A stretch of 36,442 bases of DNA from Streptomyces sp. AcH 505 (GCF_000818175.1 NZ_JTIY01000001.1:3437626-3474067); one strand, 5' to 3'; shown: positions 17,974-26,283, counted from the first letter of the stretch. Translations and numbers: made by a program. Notes: generated by a model from the letters alone, not told the origin.

Positions 17974-19299
17974 TTATTCCTTGGTGTTCGCCTGCTCGAT
18001 ATCGTCCTCGACCTCGTCCGGCTCGCGGCCCGGGGTTTGCAGATCGAGCTTCACGATCACGAAGCGGAAGATCGCGTAGTACACCACGGCGAAGCACAGC
18101 CCGATCGGAATCAGCAGCCAAGGCTTCGTCGCCAGGCTCCAGTTGATGACGTAGTCGATCAGTCCCGCCGAGAAACTGAAGCCGTCCTTGGCGCCCAGGC
18201 CCCAGCTCACGAACATCGAGACACCGGTCAGCACCGCGTGGATCGCGTACAACAACGGGGCGACGAAGAGGAACGAGTACTCGATCGGCTCCGTGATGCC
18301 CGTCACGAACGAGGTGAGGGCGACCGAGAGCATCAGGCCGCCGACCGCCTTCTTCCGGTGCGGCTTGGCGCAGTGGTAGATCGCCAGCGCGGCGGCCGGC
18401 AGCGCGAACATCATGATCGGGAAGAAGCCCGTGGTGAACTGGCCCGCCGTCGGGTCGCCCGCGAGGAAGCGGTTGATGTCGCCGTGCACGACCGTGCCGT
18501 CCGGCTTGGTGAAGTCGCCGAACTGGAACCAGACGAAGGTGTTCAGGAACTGGTGCAGCCCGAACACCAGCAGCGCGCGGTTGGCGATACCGAAGATCCC
18601 CGAGCCCCACGCCCCCAGGTCGACCAGCCACTTCGAGAAGCTGGTCAGCCCGTCGCCGACCGGCTCCCAGGCCCAGACGGAGAGCGAGGCGACGAGCAGG
18701 CCGACGAAGGCCATGATGATCGGGACGAGCCGGCGGCCGTTGAAGAAGCCCAGCCAGTCCACCAGCTTGGTGCGGTGGAACCGCCGCCACAGCCACGCCG
18801 TCAGCAGGCCCATCACGATGCCGCCGAAGACGCCCGGGTTCTGGTACCCGGCCTGCGTCACCGTCGTACCGTCCGGCGTCACGCACACCCCGCTCCAGAT
18901 GCCGGCGCCGGTGAACTTCGAGCCGCCGTCGCAGTCGACGGGGAACGCGTGCAGCACCGCGTAGTAGACGAGGAAGCCGGTGACGGCGGCCAGGGCCGTC
19001 GAGCCGTCGGCCTTCTTCGCCATCCCGATCGCGACGCCGATGCAGAAGAGCAGCGGCAGGCCGAGCGAGGAGTCCAGCAGGGCGCCGCCGGCGGACGCGA
19101 AGACCTTCGCGACGTTGTCCCAGCCGAGCCCGTCGGAGCCGAAGACGTCCGGCTGGCCGAGCCGGTTCAGGATGCCGGCCGCAGGGAGCACGGCGATCGG
19201 CAGCTGGAGGCTGCGGCCCATCTTCTGCAGCCCCTGGAACAGCACGTTCCACCACCGCTTGCCCCGTGCGGCGGCGCCGGTCGTGCTGTCGGAACTCAT
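17974..19299 (-). CDS. nagE1: PTS N-acetylglucosamine-type transporter subunit IIC, paralogue
   Basis: 441 aa EIIC protein closely related to nagE2 throughout (FQGLQKMGRSLQLPIAVLPAAG, WLGFFNGRRLVPI, RFLAGDPTAGQF, TGITEPIEYSF, and the same C-terminal TPGREP tail). ATG at 19299 with ggggagg before it. It differs from nagE2 by an insertion after HAFPV, at about residues 122-150, that carries two cysteines (C123, C139) and would lie in a loop between membrane segments; a disulfide is possible if the loop faces outside. One dre-like site lies 33-48 nt upstream and is shared with the divergent nagF. In S. coelicolor NagE2, not this paralogue, is the main GlcNAc permease. Confidence 0.9.
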   Translation of the reverse strand: MSSDSTTGAAARGKRWWNVLFQGLQKMGRSLQLPIAVLPAAGILNRLGQPDVFGSDGLGWDNVAKVFASAGGALLDSSLGLPLLFCIGVAIGMAKKADGSTALAAVTGFLVYYAVLHAFPVDCDGGSKFTGAGIWSGVCVTPDGTTVTQAGYQNPGVFGGIVMGLLTAWLWRRFHRTKLVDWLGFFNGRRLVPIIMAFVGLLVASLSVWAWEPVGDGLTSFSKWLVDLGAWGSGIFGIANRALLVFGLHQFLNTFVWFQFGDFTKPDGTVVHGDINRFLAGDPTAGQFTTGFFPIMMFALPAAALAIYHCAKPHRKKAVGGLMLSVALTSFVTGITEPIEYSFLFVAPLLYAIHAVLTGVSMFVSWGLGAKDGFSFSAGLIDYVINWSLATKPWLLIPIGLCFAVVYYAIFRFVIVKLDLQTPGREPDEVEDDIEQANTKE

Positions 19300-19331
19300 C
19301 GGCGTCCTCCCCGGACGTGCGAGCGAGACGA

Positions 19332-19347
19332 AGTGGTGTAGACCAGT
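19332..19347. promoter_or_regulatory. dre-like DasR operator between nagE1 and nagF
   Basis: AGTGGTGTAGACCAGT, identical over 16 bp to site B upstream of nagE2. It lies 33 nt above the nagE1 start and 140 nt above the nagF start, so it could control both divergent genes. Confidence 0.88.
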
Positions 19348-19487
19348 TGCGGTAGGCTCCCGGTGCTCGTCATCTTCAGCTACGCGACGATGACCCGCCC
19401 GCGAAGATGGGCCAACCGTGAGTTAACGTGACAAAACGGGCCATCGCTGGGCCGCGACAGAGCTTTTCGAGAGTCAGGGAGAAAGAC

Positions 19488-19721
19488 ATGGCCACCAAGG
19501 CTGAGAAGATCGTCGCCGGACTCGGCGGGCTGGACAACATCGAAGAAGTCGAGGGCTGCATCACCCGGCTGCGCACCGAGGTCATCGACCCCTCCCTCGT
19601 CGACGACGCGGCGCTCAAGGCCGCCGGGGCCCACGGAGTCGTCAAGATGGGCACGGCGATCCAGGTCGTCATCGGCACCGACGCCGACCCGATCGCCTCC
19701 GACATCGAAGACATGATGTAG
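19488..19721 (+). CDS. nagF: PTS N-acetylglucosamine subunit IIB
   Basis: 77 aa EIIB domain that takes phosphate from EIIA (encoded elsewhere) and passes it to GlcNAc bound in the NagE permeases. Phosphocysteine is C24 in [10 protein letters not shown], the standard motif; the C-terminal [23 protein letters not shown] completes the glucose-family EIIB fold. I use the ATG at 19488, preceded by agggagaaag, rather than the in-frame ATG at 19428. It is divergent from nagE1 and followed by a perfect 12-bp hairpin terminator. Confidence 0.94.
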   Translation: MATKAEKIVAGLGGLDNIEEVEGCITRLRTEVIDPSLVDDAALKAAGAHGVVKMGTAIQVVIGTDADPIASDIEDMM

Positions 19722-19751
19722 CCGCACGCACCGGCCGGGAGTCACCCGCAG

Positions 19752-19782
19752 GGGGCCTGTTCCGAACCGAGGAACAGGCCCC
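19752..19782 (+). terminator. hairpin terminator after nagF
   Basis: ggggcctgttcc (19752-19763) pairs perfectly with ggaacaggcccc (19771-19782), loop 7 nt, beginning 30 nt after the nagF stop and separating it from rph. Confidence 0.85.
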
Positions 19783-19809
19783 GACGCATGTCCCGATAGG
19801 GTCGGAGCC

Positions 19810-20547
<738 letters not shown>

Positions 20548-20659
20548 CACGGTCCGAAGGTAAAGAGGGAACCAAGAGAAGCCCTCGGGCGTCATTACAG
20601 GTACGGGCGTACGGGTTGAACCGTGCGCCCGTCCACACACCCGGGGGAGACCAACCACC

Positions 20660-21046
20660 ATGCCAACGCGCCGCCGAGTCGCAGCAGTTGTCACCGCCAC
20701 CCTGCTCACCATGGGCACGGCGGCCGGCTGCGGAGCCCTCGACAAGGCCCTGGACTGCGTCCAGACAGCCGACTCCATAGCGAACAGCGTCGACAGCCTC
20801 CAGACGGCCGTCGCCAACGCGGGCAACGACCCCCAGCAGGCCGACCAGGCCCTCGACAACATCGAGAGCGAACTGTCGAGCCTCAAAAACAAGACCGACA
20901 ACGCCGACCTGAGCAAAGCGGTCGACGACCTCGACAAGAGCGTCGACAACGTCCGCAAGGCGATAGCCGACGGCGACAACACCCCCGACCTCACCCCCGT
21001 CACCGACGCGGCCGGTGAAATCGGCAAGGTCTGCACACCCGGATAA
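20660..21046 (+). CDS. small helical lipoprotein, unknown function
   Basis: 128 aa with a lipoprotein signal: basic RRR, hydrophobic core and lipobox TAAGC, with the lipidated cysteine at residue 24. The mature part is almost all amphipathic helix with heptad-like spacing (DSLQTAVANAG, ALDNIESELSSLKNKTDNADLSKAVDDLDKSVDNVRKAIADG), so a coiled coil or helical bundle is likely. Two further cysteines (C33 in ALDCVQ and one near the end, VCTPG) could pair. It sits between rph and rdgB, 112 nt after rph, with a ggggga site upstream. No named family is recognised. Confidence 0.85.
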   Translation: MPTRRRVAAVVTATLLTMGTAAGCGALDKALDCVQTADSIANSVDSLQTAVANAGNDPQQADQALDNIESELSSLKNKTDNADLSKAVDDLDKSVDNVRKAIADGDNTPDLTPVTDAAGEIGKVCTPG

Positions 21047-21053
21047 TCGAGGC

Positions 21054-21656
21054 ATGACCCGCCTGATCCTCGCCACCCGCAACGCCGGCAAAATCGTCGA
21101 ACTCCGAGCCATCCTCGCCGAAGCGGGGCTGCCCCACGACCTCGTCGGCGCCGAGACGTACCCCGAGATCCCCGACGTCAAGGAAACCGGCGTCACCTTC
21201 GCCGAGAACGCCCTGCTCAAAGCCCACGCCCTCGCCCAAGCCACCGGCCACCCCGCGGTCGCCGACGACTCAGGACTCTGCGTGGACGTCCTCGGCGGCG
21301 CCCCCGGCATCTTCTCCGCCCGCTGGTCGGGCACCCACGGCAACGACCAGGCCAACCTGGACCTGCTCCTCGCCCAACTGTCCGACATCGCAGCCCCCCA
21401 CCGCACGGCCCACTTCGCCTGCGCGGCAGCCCTGGCCCTCCCGGACGGCACGGAACGCGTGGTCGAAGGCCAACTCCGCGGCACCCTGCGCCCGGCCCCG
21501 TCCGGCACGAACGGCTTCGGCTACGACCCGATCCTCCAACCGGACGGCGAGACACGCACCTGCGCGGAGCTGTCCCCGGCGGAGAAGAACGAGATCAGCC
21601 ACCGCGGAAAGGCATTCCGCGCGCTGGTCCCGGTGGTACGCGAACTGCTGGGCTGA
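21054..21656 (+). CDS. rdgB: XTP/dITP diphosphatase (Ham1/RdgB)
   Basis: House-cleaning pyrophosphatase that removes inosine and xanthosine triphosphates from the nucleotide pool. 200 aa from ATG 21054; the longer frame start overlaps the lipoprotein gene. Landmarks: LATRNAGK (T8-K13) at the N-terminus, FAENALLKA, DDSGLCVDVLGGAPGIFSARW with D71/D72, NGFGYDPIL and EKNEISHRGKA. GATAAT ends 6 nt before the ATG and contains the lipoprotein stop codon, so an internal leaderless promoter is possible. The rph-rdgB pairing is the conserved Rv1340-Rv1341 order. Confidence 0.95.
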   Translation: MTRLILATRNAGKIVELRAILAEAGLPHDLVGAETYPEIPDVKETGVTFAENALLKAHALAQATGHPAVADDSGLCVDVLGGAPGIFSARWSGTHGNDQANLDLLLAQLSDIAAPHRTAHFACAAALALPDGTERVVEGQLRGTLRPAPSGTNGFGYDPILQPDGETRTCAELSPAEKNEISHRGKAFRALVPVVRELLG

Positions 21657-21665
21657 GCAGCAGGA

Positions 21666-21698
21666 AAGGCCGCCCCGCTGGTACGCCGGGGCGGCCTT
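21666..21698. terminator. hairpin terminator between rdgB and tRNA-Leu
   Basis: aaggccgccccg (21666-21677) pairs perfectly with cggggcggcctt (21687-21698), loop 9 nt. It serves rdgB and, in the other direction, the tRNA, whose 3' end is 8 nt away. Confidence 0.85.
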
Positions 21699-21705
21699 CC
21701 GTCTG

Positions 21706-21789
21706 TGCGGCCGGTGGGATTCGAACCCACACGGGATTTCTCCCACTGGGACCTAAACCCAGCTCGGCTGCCAGTTACGACACGGCCGC
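21706..21789 (-). tRNA. tRNA-Leu (anticodon UAG)
   Basis: 84 nt. The 7-bp acceptor stem pairs GCGGCCG with CGGCCGC, leaving A as discriminator; CCA is not encoded. The anticodon arm is CTGGG-TTTAGGT-CCCAG, giving anticodon TAG. The class II variable arm GGGA-GAAA-TCCC and the T arm GTGGG-TTCGAAT-CCCAC are perfect. It reads CUA and probably other CUN codons. An HNH endonuclease gene lies directly upstream on the same strand, but no att-like duplication of the tRNA 3' end is visible here. Confidence 0.95.
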
Positions 21790-21835
21790 GTGCCGCCTAC
21801 CATGCTAACGGGCAGGTGGCGGCGAAGGCACGTGG

Positions 21836-22837
21836 CTAACCGGCGTCCGCCGAACGGGCGCGCCGGTTACGGCACCAGGTGTCCGTGAGCGCGTGGCAGT
21901 TGGGACACAGATACCGCAGGTTCTCGGCGCGGTTGTCGAGCCAGTCGCCGTTGATGTGGTCGATCTGGAGGGTGATCGGCCGGTCCAGCCAGCTCCCGGT
22001 GTTCCCGCAGGACACACAGCGGTACGGGACTCCTACCTCCTGCAGGGCCCGATGGAGCCGGTCGCGGTTCGTACGGGGCGAGCCCTCGGGGAGGACGACG
22101 AGCGTGCGAGTGGCGACCGGCCTCGGTTCGCGGTGACGTACCGTCGCCCAGCCGCGCCGCTTGAAGTGGCTCGTGTCGAGGCCGAGCCGGCGGGCGGCCT
22201 CGCGAACCCGACGATGGTTCGTGGCGCGGACCGGGAGGCCGAGCGCCCGCATCACATCGGCGTAGCTGCCGGCCCGCGGGACCGCTTCGCGCAGCGCTGC
22301 CTCCGGGATCGCAAGCCGCGCGTGGCGGAAGTGCGCCGTGTCGATCCCGTACTCCTTGAGCATGCGGCCGAGCGCCGCGCGGGACCGGCCGTCGTCGGGG
22401 ACGCCGAGTGCGCGTGCGACACCCCGGATGCTGTCGGCGGTAGCGGCGGCTGCCATGAGTTCCGCGGCGCTGAACGGCAGTTGGAGCCCCGCCTGGTTCA
22501 TGCCCGCGAAGTGGCTGACGTCGATGCCCGCCGCCGCTATCCGCCGCGATATGTGCGACAGCGTGCCGGACGCGGGGCGCGCGCCCAGTTTCAGCGCCAC
22601 TTCACGCAGCGTCGACGAGTCGGCTGCCGCTGCCGCGATGGCCTCGTCGGGGTACGTCCGCGCCAGACGCCCCCGTCGGAAGTGGCTCGTGTCGATGCCG
22701 AGCGCGGCCACGTGGCGCTGGAGCGTACGGCGCCGGCCGCCGCTCTCCCGCAGGCCGAGGCGGCGGGTCAGCTCCGCCCAGCTCACCGACGCGGCGACAG
22801 CGGCGCTCAGCCTGTTCCGCTCGTCCTGCCCGGACAT
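21836..22837 (-). CDS. HNH endonuclease with four repeated N-terminal modules
   Basis: 333 aa; ATG 22837 with ggag before it. The C-terminal HNH nuclease (residues about 255-325) has the structural CVSC pair (C274, C277), IDHINGDWLDNRAENLRYL with D293-H294, and CPNCH (C311, C314, H315). The N-terminal 230 residues are four tandem modules of 55-60 aa, each ending in a GIDTSHF-type motif: residues 47-53, 104-110, 164-170 and 219-225. Each module predicts helical with a LG turn, so they may be DNA-recognition units. Similar modules occur in phage and actinobacterial HNH proteins. Upstream of tRNA-Leu on the same strand; it may be a homing or defence nuclease. Confidence 0.82.
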   Translation of the reverse strand: MSGQDERNRLSAAVAASVSWAELTRRLGLRESGGRRRTLQRHVAALGIDTSHFRRGRLARTYPDEAIAAAAADSSTLREVALKLGARPASGTLSHISRRIAAAGIDVSHFAGMNQAGLQLPFSAAELMAAAATADSIRGVARALGVPDDGRSRAALGRMLKEYGIDTAHFRHARLAIPEAALREAVPRAGSYADVMRALGLPVRATNHRRVREAARRLGLDTSHFKRRGWATVRHREPRPVATRTLVVLPEGSPRTNRDRLHRALQEVGVPYRCVSCGNTGSWLDRPITLQIDHINGDWLDNRAENLRYLCPNCHALTDTWCRNRRARSADAG

Positions 22838-22907
22838 GGCACTCCGTTCCGGCCGTACGTTCGCGGCCCCGTACGGAGTAACGAATCCACCGTCCCGCCG
22901 TCACGTG

Positions 22908-24404
22908 TCAGAACTTCGGTTCCACCGCTTGCGCGTGGGCCAGTTCCGCTGCCTCTTCCTTCGACTCCACCGACGGGGGCGAGCCCGCCAGGGGCTGGCG
23001 GGCCGTCTCCTTCATCACCGCCACCGCGATCACCCCGACCAGCGCCGCCGCCATCGCGTAGAACGCCGGCATCAGGTTCGTGTCGGCCAGGGCGATCAGG
23101 CCTGTGATCACGAAGGGGGTCGTGCCGCCGAAGAGGGACGCCGAGATGTTGTAGCCGACCGACAGGCCGCCGTACCTGGCCTCCGTGGGGAACAGGGCCG
23201 GGAGCGCCGCCGACATGGTGCCCAGGAGGCAGACCAGGGAGAGGCCCAGCATGGCCAGGCCGACGATGATCGCCCAGACCGCGCCGTCGCGGATCAGCAG
23301 GAACGCCGGCAGCGACAGGACGAGGAAGCCGAGCATGCCCGCCATCAGCAGCGGCTTCCTGCCGTAGTGGTCGCTCAGCCGGCCGACCTGGTTGATGACC
23401 AGCATCTGCGCGACCATCACGCCGAGCAGGATCAGCAGCCCGTGGGTGTCGCCGTAGCCTAGCTCGTCGGTGAGGTACGTCGGCATGTACGACAGCAGCA
23501 TGTAGTCCGTGACGTTGTACGCGCCGACCAGCGCGATGCACAGGATCAGCGTCGGCCAGTAGCGCCGGAAGATGTTCGCCAGGTCGCCCTTGGCGCTGGT
23601 CTCGACCGGGTCGGCCGCCTCCGACGCGCGGACGTTCTCCGCCTCCAGCTTCTGGAAGGCGGGCGTCTCGTCGAGCCTCAGCCGCAGGTAGAGGCCGACC
23701 ATGCCCAGCGGGCCGCCGACCAGGTACGGGATCCGCCAGCCCCAGGAGTCCAGGCTGCCGTCACCGAGCACGGCGGTCAGCAGCGTGACGAGGCCCGCCG
23801 CGCCGACGTACCCCGCGAGCGTGCCCATCTCCAGGAAGCTGCCGAAGTAGCCGCGCCGCTTGTCGGGGGCGTACTCGGCGATGAAGGTGGACGCGCCGCC
23901 GTACTCACCGCCGGTCGAGAAGCCCTGGACCATCCGGAGCACGATCAGCAGCACGGGGGACCAGAAGCCGATCGAGTGGTACGACGGGATCAGCCCGATG
24001 CAGAAGGTGCCCGCCGCCATCATCAGCATGGTGAGCGAGAGGATCTTCTTGCGGCCGATCTTGTCGCCCAGCGGTCCGAGGACCATGCCGCCGATCGGCC
24101 GTACGAGGAACGCCACGGCGAAGGTGGCGAAGGACGACAGCAGCTCCGTGGTGTCGTTCCCCGACGGGAAGAACACCCGGCCGATCGTGGACGCCAGATA
24201 GGCGTAGATGCCGAAGTCGTACCACTCCATGGCGTTGCCGAGGGCCGCCGCCTTGACCGCGCGCTTGACCGCCGCGTCGTCGGTGACGGTGATGTCCGAC
24301 CGCCGCAGCTTGGGGTTCTTGCGCTGCTTGATCGTACGGAAGAGCGTGGGGTGGCGCCTGACCGCCGCTGGGTCGGCCATCTCCTCGTCGTCCGGGCCGG
24401 CCAT
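22908..24404 (-). CDS. MFS transporter, metabolite:H+ symporter (ProP/ShiA-like)
   Basis: 498 aa with 12 membrane segments. The N-terminal cytoplasmic tail (about 50 residues) ends at the family landmark ALGNAMEWYDFGIYAYLAS. The MFS loop motif GPLGDKIGRKKIL lies between TM2 and TM3, and its second copy GRLSDHYGRKPLL between TM8 and TM9. RMVQGFSTGGEYGGASTFIAEYAP is the TM4-5 signature of the metabolite:H+ symporter family, which includes the osmoprotectant carrier ProP, the shikimate carrier ShiA and dicarboxylate carriers. Substrate is not assignable. ATG 24404 follows gggaagg. It is followed by the HNH gene on the same strand. Confidence 0.88.
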   Translation of the reverse strand: MAGPDDEEMADPAAVRRHPTLFRTIKQRKNPKLRRSDITVTDDAAVKRAVKAAALGNAMEWYDFGIYAYLASTIGRVFFPSGNDTTELLSSFATFAVAFLVRPIGGMVLGPLGDKIGRKKILSLTMLMMAAGTFCIGLIPSYHSIGFWSPVLLIVLRMVQGFSTGGEYGGASTFIAEYAPDKRRGYFGSFLEMGTLAGYVGAAGLVTLLTAVLGDGSLDSWGWRIPYLVGGPLGMVGLYLRLRLDETPAFQKLEAENVRASEAADPVETSAKGDLANIFRRYWPTLILCIALVGAYNVTDYMLLSYMPTYLTDELGYGDTHGLLILLGVMVAQMLVINQVGRLSDHYGRKPLLMAGMLGFLVLSLPAFLLIRDGAVWAIIVGLAMLGLSLVCLLGTMSAALPALFPTEARYGGLSVGYNISASLFGGTTPFVITGLIALADTNLMPAFYAMAAALVGVIAVAVMKETARQPLAGSPPSVESKEEAAELAHAQAVEPKF

Positions 24405-24487
24405 GGTGTGGTTCCTTCCCTCGGCTGTCGCACGTCCAAAGGAACCTTCTGCGCGGCCTGAGCGATCGCAAACCGGAAGAGTGCCGA

Positions 24488-24515
24488 CCGGAGCCCCGTC
24501 CGGGCGGGGCTCCGG
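24488..24515 (-). terminator. hairpin terminator after bcp
   Basis: ccggagccccg (24488-24498) pairs perfectly with cggggctccgg (24505-24515), loop 6 nt, 12 nt past the bcp stop on its strand, separating it from the downstream MFS gene. Confidence 0.8.
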
Positions 24516-24527
24516 CCGCAGAAGGTG

Positions 24528-24995
24528 TCAGATCCCGAGGTCCTTGATGATCTTCGCTACATGGCCGGTGGCCCGCACGTTGTACAGCGCGCGCTCGACC
24601 TTCCCTTCCTCGTCGACGATCACGGTGGACCGGATGACGCCGGTCACGGTCTTTCCGTACATCTTCTTCTCGCCGAACGCTCCGTACGAGTCGAGGACGC
24701 CTTTCGAGGGATCCCCGACCAGCGTCACCTTCAGGTTCTCCTTGTCCCGGAACTTGGCGAGCTTCTCGGGCTTGTCGGGGGAGACCCCGATGACGTCGTA
24801 GCCCGCGCCCGTGAGCAGGTTGAGGTTGTCGGTGAAGTCGCAGGCCTGCTTCGTGCAGCCGGGGGTAAGCGCAGCCGGGTAGAAGTAAACGATGACTTTG
24901 CGCCCCTTGTGGTCGGCGAGCGACACGTCGTTGCCGTCCGCGTCGGGCAGGGTGAATGCGGGGGCGATGTCGCCGGGGTTGAGTCGCTCGCTCAT
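24528..24995 (-). CDS. bcp: thioredoxin-dependent peroxiredoxin Bcp/PrxQ
   Basis: Reduces hydrogen peroxide and organic hydroperoxides using thioredoxin. 155 aa. Peroxidatic cysteine C47 in LTPGCTKQAC with the resolving cysteine C52 five residues later, the classic atypical 2-Cys Bcp arrangement. APAFTLPDADG, KVIVYFYPAA, VIGVSPDKPEKLAKF and the catalytic Arg in GVIRSTVIVDEEG are all in place. ATG 24995 with ggag before it. It is divergent from the DUF3618 gene, with 146 nt between. Confidence 0.96.
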   Translation of the reverse strand: MSERLNPGDIAPAFTLPDADGNDVSLADHKGRKVIVYFYPAALTPGCTKQACDFTDNLNLLTGAGYDVIGVSPDKPEKLAKFRDKENLKVTLVGDPSKGVLDSYGAFGEKKMYGKTVTGVIRSTVIVDEEGKVERALYNVRATGHVAKIIKDLGI

Positions 24996-25141
24996 GGTTC
25001 TCCGTAAGTTGTCCGGTGGTGTGTCCGGTGGAGGTACCGGTACGCGGCCGAGCGTAATAGGGGGTGCCGTCAGGTGCGGTGGCCGCCGAGCTGACAGACT
25101 GTCGGCGAAGAACTACAGGACACGACGACGGAGGCAGCGCG

Positions 25142-25462
25142 GTGTCGGAATCCAGGACCCCGGCGCAGATCGAGGCGGACATTGTCCGCAGGCGCGGGAA
25201 GCTTGCCGAAACGCTCGACGAGATCGGGGTGCGGGTGCACCCGAAGACGATCGTGGGGGACGCCAGGGCCAAGGTGGCTTCGACGGTGGATCAGACGGCC
25301 GGGCGTGCGTTTGTGGCCGTGAACAAGACGGTGTCGGACGTGCGGGCGCAGTTCGTTTCGGACGACGGTGCGCCGCGTCTTGAGCGAATCGTTCCTGTGG
25401 TGTTGCTGACGGTGGGTGTGGTGGGGCTGTTGACGTTCGCGTCGGTGCGCCGCCGCCGCTGA
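25142..25462 (+). CDS. DUF3618 family membrane-anchored protein
   Basis: 106 aa from the GTG at 25142, preceded by ggagg (25130-25134); earlier in-frame starts lack this site. The N-terminal half, TPAQIEADIVRRRGKLAETLDEIGVRVHPKTIVGDAR, is the DUF3618 signature, a helical cytoplasmic segment. One membrane helix (about 82-99) and a short basic tail RRRR close it. The family is common in Actinobacteria, often near phage-shock or holin-like genes; function is unknown. Here it is divergent from bcp and precedes the GroES-like gene by 48 nt, so it may be cotranscribed with it. Confidence 0.85.
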   Translation: MSESRTPAQIEADIVRRRGKLAETLDEIGVRVHPKTIVGDARAKVASTVDQTAGRAFVAVNKTVSDVRAQFVSDDGAPRLERIVPVVLLTVGVVGLLTFASVRRRR

Positions 25463-25510
25463 TGACCCCTCTGGCGTATCGGGTCGTCGCGGACAGGTAG
25501 GTTCGTGGAC

Positions 25511-25864
25511 GTGAGCGACAACACCCACGACACCTCCCGTGACGACAAGCTGCCCATCCGGATGCTCCATGACCGTGTGCTGGTCAGGACCGACATCCCG
25601 GAGGGCGAGCGGCGTTCGTCCGGCGGCATCGTCATTCCCGCGACGGCGGCCGTGGGCAGAAGGCTGGCCTGGGCGGGAGTGGTGGCCGTCGGGCAGAACG
25701 TGCGCACGGTGGAGCCGGGGGACCGGGTGCTGTACGACCCGGAGGACCGCGCCGAGGTCGAGGTGCGCGGCGTGGCGTACGTACTGATGCGGGAGCGGGA
25801 TCTGCACGCCGTGGCCGCCGACCGCTTCGAGGGCACCCAGGACTCCACCGGGCTGTATCTGTAG
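25511..25864 (+). CDS. GroES-like (Cpn10 family) protein
   Basis: 117 aa. I prefer the GTG at 25511, 8-9 nt after aggtagg, over the GTG two codons earlier. The Cpn10 fold shows as LPIRMLHDRVLVRTDIPEGERRSSGGIVIP, then GVVAVGQNVRTVEPGDRVLYDPEDRAEVEVRGVAYVLMRERDLHAV, covering the whole barrel. The sequence departs from true GroES: the mobile loop is short and Arg/Ser-rich, the N-terminus is longer, and no groEL follows. It may be a GroES paralogue with another partner. It lies between the DUF3618 gene and the guanidine riboswitch. Confidence 0.8.
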   Translation: MSDNTHDTSRDDKLPIRMLHDRVLVRTDIPEGERRSSGGIVIPATAAVGRRLAWAGVVAVGQNVRTVEPGDRVLYDPEDRAEVEVRGVAYVLMRERDLHAVAADRFEGTQDSTGLYL

Positions 25865-25881
25865 TTTGCTACGGTTGAGGG

Positions 25882-25927
25882 ACCCCGACGAGACGCGCCG
25901 TACCGGGTGAACCGAAAGACGACGCAC
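25882..25927 (+). promoter_or_regulatory. guanidine-III (ykkC-III) riboswitch
   Basis: The core CGACGAG...CGCCGTACC..GGT...AAGACG is present in the right order, matching the guanidine-III class described in Actinobacteria upstream of SMR exporters. ACCC (25882-25885) can pair with GGGT (25905-25908) as P1, and gcgccgt with acgacgc downstream as the pseudoknot arm, with one C-A mismatch. The element ends 35 nt before the gdx ATG. Guanidinium binding would turn the exporter on. Confidence 0.82.
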
Positions 25928-25962
25928 CTGTTGTCCGCGTCGCTCTGTCGGAGGTGGCCGTC

Positions 25963-26283
25963 ATGGCCTGGGTTCTGCTTGTTGTCGCCGGTGCGCTGGA
26001 AATCGCCTGGTCGATCGGGATGAAGTACACGGACGGGTTCACCCGGCTGTGGCCGAGCGTGTTCACCGCCGGCGGGATCGTCGCGAGCATGCTGTTGCTG
26101 TCGCAGGCCGCGAAGACGCTGCCGATCGGTACGGCGTACGGGGTGTGGGTGGGCATCGGGGCCGCAGGTGCGGCGGTGCTCGGCATGGTGGTGCTGCACG
26201 AACCGGTGACCGCGGCCCGGATCTTCTTCGTCTGTCTGCTGCTGGTGGCGGTGGTGGGGCTGAAAGCGACCTCGGGTCACTGA
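25963..26283 (+). CDS. gdx: SMR family guanidinium exporter (Gdx/SugE)
   Basis: Exports guanidinium in exchange for protons, as a dual-topology dimer. 106 aa with four membrane helices. ATG 25963 is preceded by ggagg (25950-25954). The essential glutamate is E13 in GALEIAWSIGMKYTDGF; the W16, K21 and Y22 neighbours identify the Gdx rather than the EmrE branch. The later LSQAAKTLPIGTAYGVWVGIGAAGAAVLG and EPVTAARIFFV segments fit the SMR consensus. The riboswitch directly upstream makes guanidinium the likely substrate. It converges on the PBP gene with 22 nt between stops. Confidence 0.92.
   Translation: MAWVLLVVAGALEIAWSIGMKYTDGFTRLWPSVFTAGGIVASMLLLSQAAKTLPIGTAYGVWVGIGAAGAAVLGMVVLHEPVTAARIFFVCLLLVAVVGLKATSGH

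Noticed and set aside
17051..19255. 734-aa minus-strand frame across nagE2 and nagE1
   Set aside because: It is an out-of-frame reading through both real EIIC genes and the terminator between them; its composition is Arg/Ala/Gly-rich without motifs.
21706..22837. Integrated mobile element at tRNA-Leu
   Set aside because: I find no integrase, no excisionase and no copy of the tRNA 3' end nearby; the HNH gene alone does not make an element.
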